In this document: piece by piece, positions 46,903 to 59,484 of the stretch | How the letters are laid out: the number at the start of each line of letters is the position of its first letter | Position numbering within the stretch: the stretch's first letter is position 1 | From: Limanda limanda | Lineage: Eukaryota > Chordata > Actinopteri > Pleuronectiformes > Pleuronectidae | Assembly (NCBI RefSeq): GCF_963576545.1 | Contig: NC_083658.1 | Span: 11,834,428-11,898,427 of the forward strand | Length of the DNA stretch: 64,000 nt | Direction: 5' to 3' | Notes under the pieces: model-generated | Databases searched by the model: none | The model's input: only the letters and a program-made list of their open reading frames with translations | Told to the model about the DNA's origin: nothing | Translations under genes and position numbers: made by a program

Positions 46903-47997
46903 CAGGGTTTCCCCCAGAAAACTTGCTAAGCCTGGTGGTAGGGCTGCTAGAAGGCACCCGCGGGGGGGCTGGACACCATTGTTTCTTATACTCTAAACAT
47001 GTTGCACTTTGTTTAATATGCACACCTAACTTTTTTATTTTGATAAGGGGTTAAATAGATACTTTGATATCTTCTTGAGTTGCACTGCTGACTTAACTTA
47101 TAAGCCCTCTTTTTTATTTATTTTTATCACGTTGGAGTTGCTAGTTTAAACCTACAGTTTTGCACTTTAATATTTGAGCCTTTGTTTACATTTTGTTTTG
47201 TGCAGCATTATATGGTGACATACAGTTTGTTGTTATCAAAATAAAATTAACTGAATTGAAATGGTCAATTTGATTTTTTTGGAGGAAAATTAATCGTTTA
47301 GATTAATCGACTAATCGATAAAATAGTCGTCAGATTAATCGATAGAAAAATAGTCGTTAGTGGCAGCCCTACTTAATATTAAAAAAAATTCAAGTTTGCT
47401 GTGAACATAGCAGTCAGGCCTCTTATTTCAGAAACAAGGAACCGTAACAGTTTGGTTACCAATAAAAGATAAGCGTACTACTTCTTTGCTTTCAGCCAGC
47501 TACTCAAACAGACAAGCAACAAAATAACAAACAAACAAAATACACAGGCAAGTGTCGGCCTACTTTGAAATAAATTAAACACAGAACTTTGTAGGGCTAT
47601 TTGAGTCCTCCTCATATTTGTGGAAAATGTATGAAATAAGAAGTACCCTATTTTTAAATAAATAAAACCAAATAGCTGCAGCCTAATCGTGTAACGGACA
47701 AGGTTTATGTTTATGTTCGGTTTTGACTTATGTTCAGTAAAACACTGTGTTGAAGGAGCGTTCTGATGTCCAAGGGTCAGTGAAGGCGTCTGGGTGGGAC
47801 ATGTGACTGTTTGGACCAATAGGATGGTTGCTTGGGGATCGGGGCTCAATGAGGAAGTGAAGTGTTGTTGATGTGCGCGAGTGACGGATTTTTTTTTTTT
47901 TTTAAATAAAAAAAACATTCAACACTTAGCCTGGCGGGGGGGGGGGGGGTAAAGCCTGGCGTCCCGCCAGGCCTATACAGCACTGGGGGAAACCCTG
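46903..47997. mobile_element. hAT-type non-autonomous element, 1,095 bp
   Basis: Ends are CAGGGTTTCCCCCAG (46903-46917) and its reverse complement (47983-47997), with similarity continuing inward through a GCCTGG.GG block. CAGGG termini are typical of hAT transposons. Direct repeats CTGTCT lie immediately outside both ends (46897-46902 and 47998-48003). These are six bases rather than the usual eight. The uninterrupted LTR at 38 kb supplies the empty site and confirms the boundaries. No hAT transposase domain is present. The 146-codon minus-strand frame inside (47478-47918) begins in a poly-Lys run and has no domain. A G run at about 47936-47950 lies near the right end. Confidence 0.85.
47278..47371. 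repeat. end of a second hAT-like MITE, nested
   Basis: Reading leftward from 47371, the sequence TAGGGCTGCCACTAACGACT continues into alternating ATTAATCGA/CGATTA strings. This matches the terminal and subterminal region of a hAT MITE common in fish. A TAGGGCTG also occurs near 46945, but the flanks do not form a target duplication. It may be the other end of a nested 430-bp element or part of the outer element. Confidence 0.5.
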
Positions 47998-48339
47998 CTG
48001 TCTTGATTGGCTCAGAGAGACAGCCCTAAAGCCTGCTATATAAGATTTGTGCATCTGACTGTTCTGCATCTTCACTCTGAGATCCTTAGGACTCTCTGTG
48101 TGTTGATCCTTTCTGCAGAAAGCCCCTTATTAAATACACGTAGATAACTTTTTTGTTTCCAGCCTCTTGTATCTCCAGATATCCATCACACACTCTATCC
48201 AGTTCTGTTTCTACCCGTGGCAATGTATTCACCATCATTCAATATATGGGCAAAAAATAATGAAACCCTGCCCCCTTCATGTGTAGCATTGGGATTTGGG
48301 CCAAACTAAAAAGTCAAAGTACAAAATATATTAGGTAGG

Positions 48340-48615
48340 TCTTATCAGAGTAACTTTTGTCCCAGTTTGTCCAATCAAACCATGATGAAACGTCATGATT
48401 GAGGGCTGAGACTGACCTGGGATTGGTCGAGCGTGTGTATCGACGGGATCAGGATGCCTCGGCTCCAGCCCCCGATCACGACTGCACAGACTTCAGCCCC
48501 AAATGATGTTTAATGGCATTGGCACGAGATGGCAGCATATCTTTCTAGAATATTTCACTTCTGGATAGTGGGCGGAAGTGTAGACCCATCATCCATCTTT
48601 ATTTAGAGTCAATGG
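48340..48615 (+). repeat. dispersed fish repeat, degenerate
   Basis: Strings such as GATTGGTCGAGCGTGTGTAT, CGACGGGATCAGGATGCCTC, AGATGGCAGCATATCTTTCT and CCATCTTTATTTAGAGTCAATGG follow the order of a familiar percomorph repeat ending in an ACAGTCTATGG-like sequence. No coding capacity. Boundaries are approximate. Confidence 0.45.
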
Positions 48616-51600
48616 GACAAACCTATTAAAAAAAACCTACATTCATCCCCTGCCCCATTACTATATACATACTATTCTTGTGTTGGGGAACAGCTACCAT
48701 CCCTTCCTGTGTTTAAACTCTCTAGCCTGGACAAACGCATGGATTAATCTCACCTCCATTATTTTAAATTAGTGGGTATTGTATGATGAGATCAGATATG
48801 TTTGCGGAAAACCATAAGTAATACTAAATGTTGTCCGTGAACATTCTACCGGGAACATTACCTCTTTATGTTGCCAGGGAACACAATCTGGTCAGTGTTT
48901 TAATTTGTCTGAAAATGCATTTGCCGATTAGTTTCATGTAATTTCTTTGAAATATTTCTGAAAACATTCATCGTCTGTATCATTTTTCATCAACGCACCT
49001 TACCTATAATGACATGGGTGGTAATTATGGTACATCACAGCACATCCTTATGGCAGGTGCACTAAACTCCTATTATATCCTTCATGGTAAGCCTGAGGAA
49101 AAGAGTGCAGACAGTAAACAAAACCCTCTACTGCAGAGACAAAGAAGGTTATGTCACTGAGTCATGATTCAAATCAATGCCATTCAGGGGGCAGCTCTAG
49201 TCTCTTCTATATTATGTTATATAAATGCAGTTCTATACAGTAAGCTCTCTGTGTGTGAGGACTATGGAAGAGTGTGTCATTTTTCAAACAGCGGCAGCAA
49301 AAAGATTGTGTCGCTGTCACACACATTTCTGCTTTGGCCATTAAACTGTGTGGAACCAATCCTGCAAGCACAGAACAGATTCAAAGCATCAAGCCTAAAA
49401 AAGAGTGTGTTAGAAAAAATCCATCTCAGAATCTTTGCAAAAAGCCATACCCTCATCCGTCCACCCGAAACACTTCCCACAGCCAAGGTGAAGGGAAAAT
49501 AGACAAAATATCCGCCTTGAACTGTTTTGTGTGAAAATAACGCCTTTAGAAGTGAGGGGGGATCATTGATGTACTGATTCATCCCATGGCCTCTGCACTG
49601 CTGATCAGGAAAATCTGCTTTGAAAGCCGACCTTCTTTTTTTCACTCATCAAATGTTTTGCACTTTTTGTGTTTTCTTAAGGTGAAAAAAACGCTTCCTG
49701 CGGGGGGCTTTCTGTGGGAAAGAAATGTGCAAGCTGTCCCGGGGGCGTTTACAGGTAAAAGCTTTGGCATTCATACGTGTCAGTCGGCTCTGAGCTGTGC
49801 AATTCACAGGATCAGTCTTTGGTCACCTCTAAGTGGACGGAAAAATGCAAGGAGCCGTTTTCTGATGAATTATGAATAGAAAGTGGTGTAATGGCTCAAT
49901 ATTCAGAGGTGTATAGAATGTAGTGTGCACCTCTTGACAGGTCAAATTTCTGTGTGCACTTAATATTCCCAGATATATGTTGTTTACTCATTCATGAAAT
50001 CTGTGGAGTTTAGATAGGCGGGACTTGTGTTGCCTGGACTTCGTGGCACCTCTCTGACAACTGGAGACAACTGAATTACAGCCTCTGAGACAACAGCAGA
50101 GATGGGTTGTCTGAAAACGGAACGCAGGGTTGTAAATTCAGTTTTCTTGTTATTTTATTTCATTACTTAACCCAGAGATTTCATAGAGGGACGCAAAGCA
50201 GGGATGTTGGTGAAACACTCGCTGAAACTTCAAACCCTCACAACGGTTAAAATGAAGCAAACACCGTAGCACATTGCCAAACCTGTGACAACGATGGCAG
50301 CGCTGACAGCTGCGATCCGGGGGGAGACGCATCTCCGGGGAGAGATAATGGAACAAACACACCGTTAAGTGACAATTTTACAATGGCAGGGAACAAAGAG
50401 ACTGCTGATAAAGCTACCATTTAAAATCTAACACAATAATTAAAGATAAAAATAAAAGATTTTTACAGAATTTGAGCCTGAACCGAGTGGAGATTAGTGT
50501 ACCTAGTTAGTCAAAGTTGACGGTGACACATGCTCACTATCGTGTTTGGGATGCTCTCATGCACAACAGAATGGAGAAAATGTTGAAATGATCTGCGGCT
50601 GTTTTTAAAACCGTTTGTCTGAGCATTGAACTGCTGAAAATTTGATTCCAAGGCCTTTCTGCTGTGCTTTATTCAATAAGTGGGGCAGATTTGGGGGGGG
50701 GAAACCTGCGCTCAAGGCACAGCTACACTGAGATAATGGATCATACTGCAAAGGAAATGAAAAAAAAACCACTGTACATATTGTAATTTACTACTTATCA
50801 AAGAATCTACCGCTCTAGTCGGCTCCACCGAATAAAGAAAACGCAGAATTCCCACAGGAATCAGATATACCTTGTCGTCATTGTGTGTTTTGGAAAATCT
50901 GGTTTATTAATACAAATTTATGATTAATACTCTTGAGTTAACTGTATCAGACTCCATTGATGCCATTTTAAAGTGCGTAAGGAAAAGCTGCATCACGTTT
51001 GAGGCTGCAACTCGGGCTCCTCTATGTTAGCAGAATACTGGGCTGTCTGCTGATTAGCCAGCAGTTTCAGAGCAGCGGATTGCAGCTGATGCAACGCGGT
51101 GCTCTTCATCAGCATGAGAAGGCTTCCAATAATGAAAGAGGACAAAGTGAAGACAGGGAGTTTCGACAACGTCCCGGTAGATACGGTGCAGAGTCCTCAA
51201 TTGATCTCTGATCTCGGCCTAACACTTGCCCGGAGCTGCGGTACAGAAACCTTTACTGACCCCGCTCGTTTATGAGATAAGAAACCTCAGGATAATAAAC
51301 CTCGTTGGACCTACTCGCACAGAAATGTGTCTTGCCGATGATAGCTAATCAGGAAGGTAGAAGATCTGACAATCTGAGGATGTCTGGAGGGTTTCGTGAA
51401 GAGACGGGCAGGCCATCAATCAAACTTGGCACTATTCTTCTAGGATTTGATCTTGTTCATACTTAATACTGTGAGTTGTATCTTTTTATAAACCGTTTAC
51501 AGTTCACTCATATTTTTAACTTTAACCTTACATGCTGTATTAAACAGTTTGAGGTAAAAATGACAGAGGAATGTGCCGGTGGAGCTTGAATATGGCCCGA

Positions 51601-53714
51601 TGCCACTCAGATGACTTCTAACCTCATCTTTAAAAAAAAGACATCCTCATATATTAATGTAAAGATCCCGTAAGTTCACACCTTTTTTTGAACCGTAGAT
51701 TGTGAGCCAAGATGCGGGGGGCAGCGAGTTCGAGACTCATCATTTATCTTTTATACGGCCGGTTCACCGGTGAACTTTGTGCACTCTGTGAGTCATATGA
51801 GAATCCACGTTGAGCGAAACACTCGTTGAGCTCAGGAAATACTCATCCTGTTGTCCTCCGATTTGTGAAAGTACCCACGATATTCAAAAGATGGGGTTGG
51901 AGGTTTATTCAATATAAGGACACATAAAACCCATAATCCTTATTGGTCGAATTTGTAATGAAAGGGCTTTACTCCTCGGAACAAATGCATGCACTTGAGA
52001 TAACTGGTTTATGAAGGGGAAGGCCAACCAAAGAAAAATGTGGACATCCATTAAGATTGTCCTTTTTTTTCCTAAATGTTCCACATGCATAAGGGCACTT
52101 AAGCTTTTACAGGTAGAAATAAAAAGCAACTGCAGCCTCTTACTAGACTTCTGAATGTCAGGTTTATTGCAGCATTTGTCCTTCTCTAGTAGCTTTGACC
52201 ATCCGTTCTATTGGTTATGCAAGTAATATACTCGCCAAATAAATTACTGAGTTCCTACAAATCTGCAATGAGGTCTGACACAGTGAGAGAATGGATGGCA
52301 CCTCTCGGGTTCAGTCGGACATTCTTCAGTCATTTTTACTTGGGGGGTTGGCTGGCAGGAATAACTCCAGAGAATGTCCCGACCAGGACATTTGCATTCT
52401 CACGTGCAGCCTGCTCCGGAAATCTTCGGTAGAATGTCCAGAGCTTCGGCGCGTTGAAAGCGCCAATCCGATACTGCCCAATGCTCCTGCATCGCGTTTT
52501 CGGAGAAGTGCAGTCGTAGCATCTCTAAATGAGTCTCCCTCATCACTTCACAGACCTCTGTGCTCATCTATGTAATCATGCTCTTTGAAGGTTTATTAAT
52601 AGCAACACTTAGGTCCCTCACATGTATTATTAAAATACTTCTGACTGCTTTTCCACTGCTGTCTCATCCCTCGTGTTGAGGGATGGTTTAAACACCTTGT
52701 TTTGAACCAAGCACCTATGCTGGTTGCAAAGCATGCGACATAAGCATGAGACCTCTGTACTCGCTGCCAATGCCTCCCTTTCCCCAAACGCTTGCAGTAG
52801 CACTTAGTCATCACCAAGAGTGCTTTGTTGTTGGCACTTAGACTAAGCACATTTTACCTGCTTATCTTATTACCCAGGTGTCAGCAGCGAAGCTCGCTGG
52901 TAATTGAGGGGGACAGTGTGCCAGGCGAGGTGGTTCTCATTCGTTTAGTTGATTGCATTGTTCTCATTGGACAGGAATCCCTGTATGGACGAGAACATGA
53001 CGGGGCGGTAATCAGAGTTCAATGCGGAACACGTCGCTCTGATGATAGCGTGATTACAGATTAAAGTCTGTTGTCATATTCAGAGATTAATTAGGAAGAA
53101 ACGACGATGAGTAGCAGTGTCACTTCGTCCGGTGCCTTTCATCCAGAAATCACTTGTTCCTGTTTGTCTTCCTTGTAATGTTTCCCCCTCATCATCGATC
53201 AAAATGTTTATTTGAGAAAACAGAAGTATTGAGCTCTTTGTCTGTAAACCAATTCCAGACAGCTGGTGTTGTCAAAATGACTCAGACGACTCTTTGGGAG
53301 GGAAGGACGCGAACAAACATAAGCTATTGTTTTCTATCACTTGAGCGAAAAATGCTTAGTCCTGTAAAAGCTGTTCCTTGGCATTTGTGCTCAGATTGTT
53401 GGCCTTAAGTCCGTTTGATTAGATCCAGGATGTTTTTTTTTCTCCCAGATATAACACATAGCTCTTTGTGTGCAATTTGCTGCAGCCTGATTGGATTTCA
53501 AGGGCCTGTTGGGCCTTGGTGGACGTACTTTATGTGCTGCACTGAGTGCATTTCAGGTTTTTCTCTTGTTTCCCAAATAGCTGAGCAGTTTGTCAATGTT
53601 GCCTCGAGAAATATAATTTGGCCTCCGCAGGTTGCGCTCCAACCAAAGCGTTCTCCTTATTTAAATGTCAGCCTCTGCTCAGTTCACGCAGGGGAGCACA
53701 GATGTCTGACACCA
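48616..53714. other. non-coding DNA
   Basis: No coding exon, RNA gene or repeat family recognised over 5 kb. The 112- and 122-codon frames at 49164-49645 lie on opposite strands of the same bases and have no domain. There are G and A runs near 50692 and 50759. Confidence 0.5.
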
Positions 53715-54197
<483 letters not shown>

Positions 54198-54199
54198 GA

Positions 54200-56600
54200 G
54201 CCTGCCCTAATTTAGCCTGTCTGATGAAAAATGGACAGGAAAGTGCTTACTTGGCTTGCCCTTCCCTCCACTCCTCCGCTCCAACTCCTCCTCATCCCCC
54301 CCCCCCCCTGCTCACTCCAACACTTTTCCTTCCCCCCTTCATACCAACCATGACCTTTCCACTCCCTCTGTCTCACACCCCACCTTCCTCAGACAGATCC
54401 ACACACCGTTTTCAACATGACAGACCGAATTGAATGATAAAACCTTGTTGTTGTTATTGGTCATATGTTACTTTATACTCCTTTACCCTCGTGCAACTAC
54501 ATTTCAGAAGTTTTCTCCACTGCACTTTTTCCAACACCTGTAATTGCTAGTTCATTTTCAGAATAAGCTTTTACACAAAATAAGACAAGTCCAAAAAAGC
54601 TGATCCTAAGTCACTTTCTTAACTTTTAACTCCAATTGACAATATTTCAGAAAATGCAAAAACTCAAGACTGCAAGAATTACAATTTTTTTTTTGCTGCA
54701 TCACAATATTGTATTCATCCTTACAGACTTGTAAATCATATATTCACTCAGTTTTATCTCTTCACCTTTTGAATGGGCCAGTGACTTTCTTCCTAACCAC
54801 ATGTAATACGGTTTAAACTACTGCCACTTATATGGATGCATCTGTAATCATAATCAATAACATTATATTTGAACCTAACAGGATTATCTTAAATTCGTAT
54901 CTGCATGAAGGAAAATGTGACTTTTTTAATCTGATTGTTTCTATACTATTACTCAAGTAAAACTGGAACACTGTAGTTACACTTGTAATGCAGAATGTGC
55001 CTACTGCTATAGTTTTACTTGAGTAAAAAACAGGGATACTTGTCTTTCTCTGCCAGTTTAACTTATTGGGAATTATAATCAACCAATTAACTGTCATTAT
55101 CAGAGTATATGATTCATTACTTCTATTTGTTGAATTGTATTAATCTCTATAAGCAGACTATGGATAATGTGGTTGCATTTAAGGCTGGACACCATGGCGT
55201 TTATGGAATACTCCTGACATCAATAGGTAATCAGCTTTTCACAGTGGTGGGGTAAACCTTGGATTGGGATTCAAAATTGGAACCTTCCTGCTGTGAGGCA
55301 TCCCGCCCCCCGATGTGACATAGCTGATAAACTTTTGCTTCCTATTGTTATTGTCTAAAGATACGGACGTGCTCATATGCTAACACCAGATATTATGAGT
55401 GTCTACATCTATCAGTGGCCACCTGTGGGGGTGGAAATGCACTTGCAGAAATGCAAAGGATTTCATTTCACTGTTGCAGCTGGGAAATGCTCAGAAGAGC
55501 CATCCCTGAAGGTGCAGCCAAACACAGACCGCCCATATTAACTGAACTAATGCTAATAAAGTAGATTTTTTCACAAAGATGCGGGTCTCTAATATTTGAC
55601 TGTGCCAATATTTCTGGACCCCTGTGTCCCTGCTGTAATTTCTGCTGCAGCACTTGCTCAAACTCTCCCACGATTGGGATTCATGAAGCGGTGCCGCATG
55701 CCACGATGAGTAAGCTTTGTTCCTCAACAAAAATATAAATATTATATTCACACCTCGTCCAAACTTTGGGCCGTCATGCCACCTTCTCGCCTCTCCAGCC
55801 ACGCCGCTTCTCAGTGGACGCACTGTCCCGCAGAGGTGTTAATCTAATTAGTGCCGCATCACTCTGATCCATCCCTTTCTCTCTCTGTGATCTCTCATCA
55901 CCCAGTCACTCCCGTCTGATCCAACTGTCGGGAATCCCAGTGGCGGAGGTGGCGCCGCCCTTCATGCCCAGTCTGATCCGCGCAATGTGTGATACGTGAA
56001 CAGCTAGTATGCAAATATTAACATTAAGAGAATCCACTTAGACAGCATCTTATTAAGATGATGGAGTTGATTTTCATTTTTTTCTACATCCGTGTTGCTA
56101 AGCAGCTAAGTGGGGGCGCCTGCACATTCTGTTTTCTAAACACTGTGTCCATCACAATGGCTGTATTCCTTTGCTTCATCTGTACTAAAGTCGTACTACA
56201 ATTCAAACTACGAAAGGGAAAAAAAGCGTTAATACCTTCTTCTCAAGAGCCACAAACTTCTAAAATATTGATTCAAAGTTTCCACAAATGTCCTTGTTTA
56301 CTGAGTCAGTTTGACAAATATAACCATATTCTCTTCCCTGACAGAACAACAACAAAAAAAGCAAACAAAACCAAAAACATTCCATATATAATCACCGCTC
56401 GAAATACCCATGATACACTGCTTCCACTGCACTGTTTCAATCACAGAGTCTACGCCAGGGCGAGCGAGTAACAGCTCCATACTTGCGTCTGTGCTCCCAG
56501 GGCGATGCATTTATTCTTTTCTTTCTTTTTACCTTCCACAGCACACTGCCATTGTGATGGTGTTCATTGCTTGGCTCTCTGTGTGCATGTTGTGCAAAGG
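54200..56600. other. non-coding DNA
   Basis: A C-rich patch at 54296-54308. The rest is AT-rich. The minus-strand frame 55491-55823 and plus-strand frame 56058-56471 (137 codons) show no recognisable domain. Confidence 0.5.
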
Positions 56601-56601
56601 C

Positions 56602-56640
56602 ATGTGTGTGTGTGTGTGTGCGTGTGCGTGTGCGTGTACA
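56602..56640. repeat. (TG)n microsatellite, interrupted
   Basis: TG repeats with CG interruptions in the right half. Potential Z-DNA. Confidence 0.92.
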
Positions 56641-56763
56641 TGTGCACACAGCGGGCAGCTTGCAATGATCTCACAGTGAGCCATTACTTTTGTGCCTGTG
56701 ATGTATCAAACAAAAATCCATTCCCCCTCTCTCGTTTTTTTTGCACACACTCATACTCAGATG

Positions 56764-56878
<115 letters not shown>

Positions 56879-56909
56879 TAATACACACACACACATTAAT
56901 ACACAGAGG

Positions 56910-57960
56910 ATCTCACACAGAGCCATTGTCCCGGTCGTCCATCTCAACTTGACACCCCAGAACAGTGATGTTTTCCTTTGGTGGCGGATGGCATGGGGTA
57001 TATTTCACAGACTGATAGCGCTCACTCTCCCCGCCGCACCCCTCCTCTCCTCTCACTTCATCAACCTCCCTAACTCCCTCCCTCCCCATCCGTCTCTGTC
57101 AGGCTTGATCTCTCTTTTTCTCCCTTTGTTGCCGTGTCTTTCTTTCATTTCAAGCCTTCCCTTCGTATGGCTTGTAATTATGAGGCTTTGGAACTATTGT
57201 GGGGAAATTTAATATTTTCTAAATGTTTGCGTGGTTTGACTTCTCGCAACGTAAAGAATAGGTTGTGACGCGGCACTTCCCTTGTTCAACTCTCTTGCTG
57301 TTTCTCTTCGCCCGCACATGTGAAACTCAGCTGCAGCAGCTCCATAGGGAGGCCCGCTCAAGTAGACGTTCTCTGTCCTTAAATTACCGGCACGTTACAT
57401 TTGCTGGGTTCTTTCGTGTGCACAAATGCATGGTTGAGCTTGTTTGGCAACTTGTCTGGGTTATTTATAGAGAGTTTAGTAGATTTTTGTGTTCACGCTT
57501 GATAGTGGGGATGCCCTACACTAGCTCGGGACAAACATAGCTGGCTTTCGTGGCTTTCCTAACGTGCCTCAACGTAATGCTTAAGAAACTATATGAACAC
57601 ATAACGGGCTCACCATCTACCTTGGCCTCCTCTTTCAGGGTAAACAACGTACGACAAAGGTAAAAACACACAGCTAGCCATTTAGCCAAAACTTACCTCT
57701 TCTGTTTATTTTCATGAGCAATGTTGATGAAGACAATTCCCATGATCCCACTGTGCTACCCCACGTCATCCAATCGGGGCTTTGTTATTGTTTTGAATGA
57801 AAGATCCCTGGTGGCTGAAGTTGTTATCGCAAATTGAATTATTATTACCATAGCTTGGATGCATTTGGTTATCAATCAATACATCTAAGCAATTTAACTC
57901 TTGTGTAGTACATGTGGGGTCTAAAAATAAATACTGTATCTGAGGAGGGAGGCAGGGTCT
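56910..57960. other. non-coding DNA
   Basis: A pyrimidine-rich patch at about 57025-57140. No feature supported. Confidence 0.5.
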
Positions 57961-57962
57961 TG

Positions 57963-58035
57963 TGACAGATGCATTGTGTGAATGTGTGAATGTTACCTGG
58001 AGAAAAACACAATATAAATGCAGTCAATTGAATTA
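57963..58035 (+). repeat. worn 3' end of a tRNA-SINE
   Basis: GTGTGAATGTGTGAATGT followed by AATATAAATGCAGTC resembles the 3' part of the SINE at 36927-37188. The tRNA head is absent. Confidence 0.4.
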
Positions 58036-59045
58036 ACTTGTTTAACAGCTTTTACAGAAACAATTTAATGATGTAAAATAATCCCAGCATTGGAGTTAAT
58101 ACGAAGCAGTATTTGGATATATTGTTTAACACGTCTTGCTGGGCTAAGCTGGCCAAACATCTCTCTATGTTTGATTAACCCAGCGTGCGGTTGGTCCAAT
58201 AGTAACTCAGCGGTGTCGTTGAAATCTACCCCCTGCTAATTCTGAAAGACAGCAGTACAGCTGTTCATTTGTGTGTTTGTACAAGAGAACATGACGCCTG
58301 TTCGTTTTCTCACGATATTTGATTGGTGAAGGACAAAGCAAACCTGGAGCCCCATCATCGCAAATAAACTGTCAGCCTGCAGGAAACAATATGGCTAAAA
58401 GCAACAAGTTCACGGCAGTCACCCGAGGGGCGTTCAGGGACATTTAATAAATCAGCTTTTATCAGGCCGACACAGTGCAGCGAATGGTGCAGGATGTAAA
58501 CACATGTTCAGCCTACATGTGACAATTAATCCCTCACCTTTTACAGAGCACCAAGGTCAGAAGGTCGTCATGTACAAGCTGCAAACCAGAGCTCACACAT
58601 GCAAGAATCCTGACTCGTAAACTGTCATTGTACAATCATGGCTAAACACCGATTTAAATATTATTATAATCTGAAACTGCAGGGATGTGCCCTTAATACA
58701 CGTAGAGATGATATCTCAATAGTGTACAAGTTGTGTTTTTGTTACTTTTGACAAGAGATCTTGTTTATAATGCTCCTTCAGGCAGAGATCCAGGATAATT
58801 GGGTAGCACTCTCTACCCGTCTCTGCAGCAGTGATGGTGCCTGCTGAGCTAATCTCCCATCCCACTGATCCACCATCAAGGCTACAGGGTATAATCCTTT
58901 TGCTCTCTGAGAGGCTTCCTCACAAGGAAGGATGTGGAAGGAAACTCATCTACTGTGTATGCACATCCAGAAAAAAACCCCGGAGTTTCAGGTAAGATGA
59001 CAATAACTACTTAGGTATCATCTCTGGAGCCAAAGCCAGATATAC
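58036..59045. other. non-coding DNA
   Basis: Nothing recognised. Confidence 0.5.
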
Positions 59046-59049
59046 TGAT

Positions 59050-59480
59050 GCTTATTTCCTTGTATGACAGAGAGCTCCCGTTGTCCAACAATAAAAAGAC
59101 CATAGCCTGTATAATAACATGGACGACACATCTCCACTTCTTCCGCATATCCAGAAATAAAACCAATATATCTTGGATACTGATGGCGCCATCTTGCACC
59201 GCAATCCTTCTGCTGCACAGTTGTGATCCAGGGATGGAGCCAAGGTACTAAGGTCCCGATGTCAATCACGATGTGGCATCCTGTTTTTAAAGCATCAAAT
59301 AAATAATCAAAATTAACTAGAAGAATAAGCACATTTATCAGTGAGATAAGATCTACCAAAAATGCCAAAACGAAGTATGCAGGGTTTAAAACCTATACTG
59401 CAGCCAGCCACCAGGGTGTGATGGAGACATTTTGGCTTCACTATTGGACAGCAGTCATGTTGTCCACTACTAAGGCTCAA
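59050..59480. repeat. degenerate dispersed fish repeat, probably two pieces
   Basis: The minus strand at about 59150-59085 contains CGTCCATGTTATTATACAGG and CTATGGTC, the familiar end of a percomorph repeat. The plus strand at 59390-59465 contains TATACTGCAGCCAGCCACCA, TTTTGGCTTCACTATTGGAC and GTCATGTTGTCCA, from the same kind of family in the other orientation. The 116-codon minus-strand frame 59018-59368 lies over these and is not a gene. Confidence 0.45.
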
Positions 59481-59484
59481 CAGC

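Larger units (their letters stand above)
46689..48222 (+). mobile_element. second LTR copy, split by a hAT insertion
   Basis: The left part (46689-46902) begins TGTAGTAGAAAAT like the LTR at 38 kb. The right part (47998-48222) continues with a TATATAA box (48037-48043), an ATTAAA signal (48129-48134), the CTTTCTGCAGAAAG palindrome and a ...GGCA end. A 53-base stretch (48099-48151) is identical to the reverse complement of 38063-38115. Without the 1,095-bp insert and the 6-bp duplication the LTR is about 433 bp, close to the 458 bp of the other copy. No clear flanking target duplication is visible (AGCACT at left, ATGTAT at right), and no internal retroviral sequence adjoins it. The right boundary is approximate. 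Confidence 0.78.

Noticed and set aside
46945..47371. complete nested hAT MITE from TAGGGCTG to CAGCCCTA
   Set aside because: The right end is convincing, but similarity at the left stops after about 10 bases and the flanks give no target duplication. Only the right end was kept as a feature.
47478..47918. 146-codon minus-strand frame inside the hAT element, considered as transposase
   Set aside because: It starts in a translated poly-A run and lacks any hAT dimerisation domain, zinc finger or catalytic motif.
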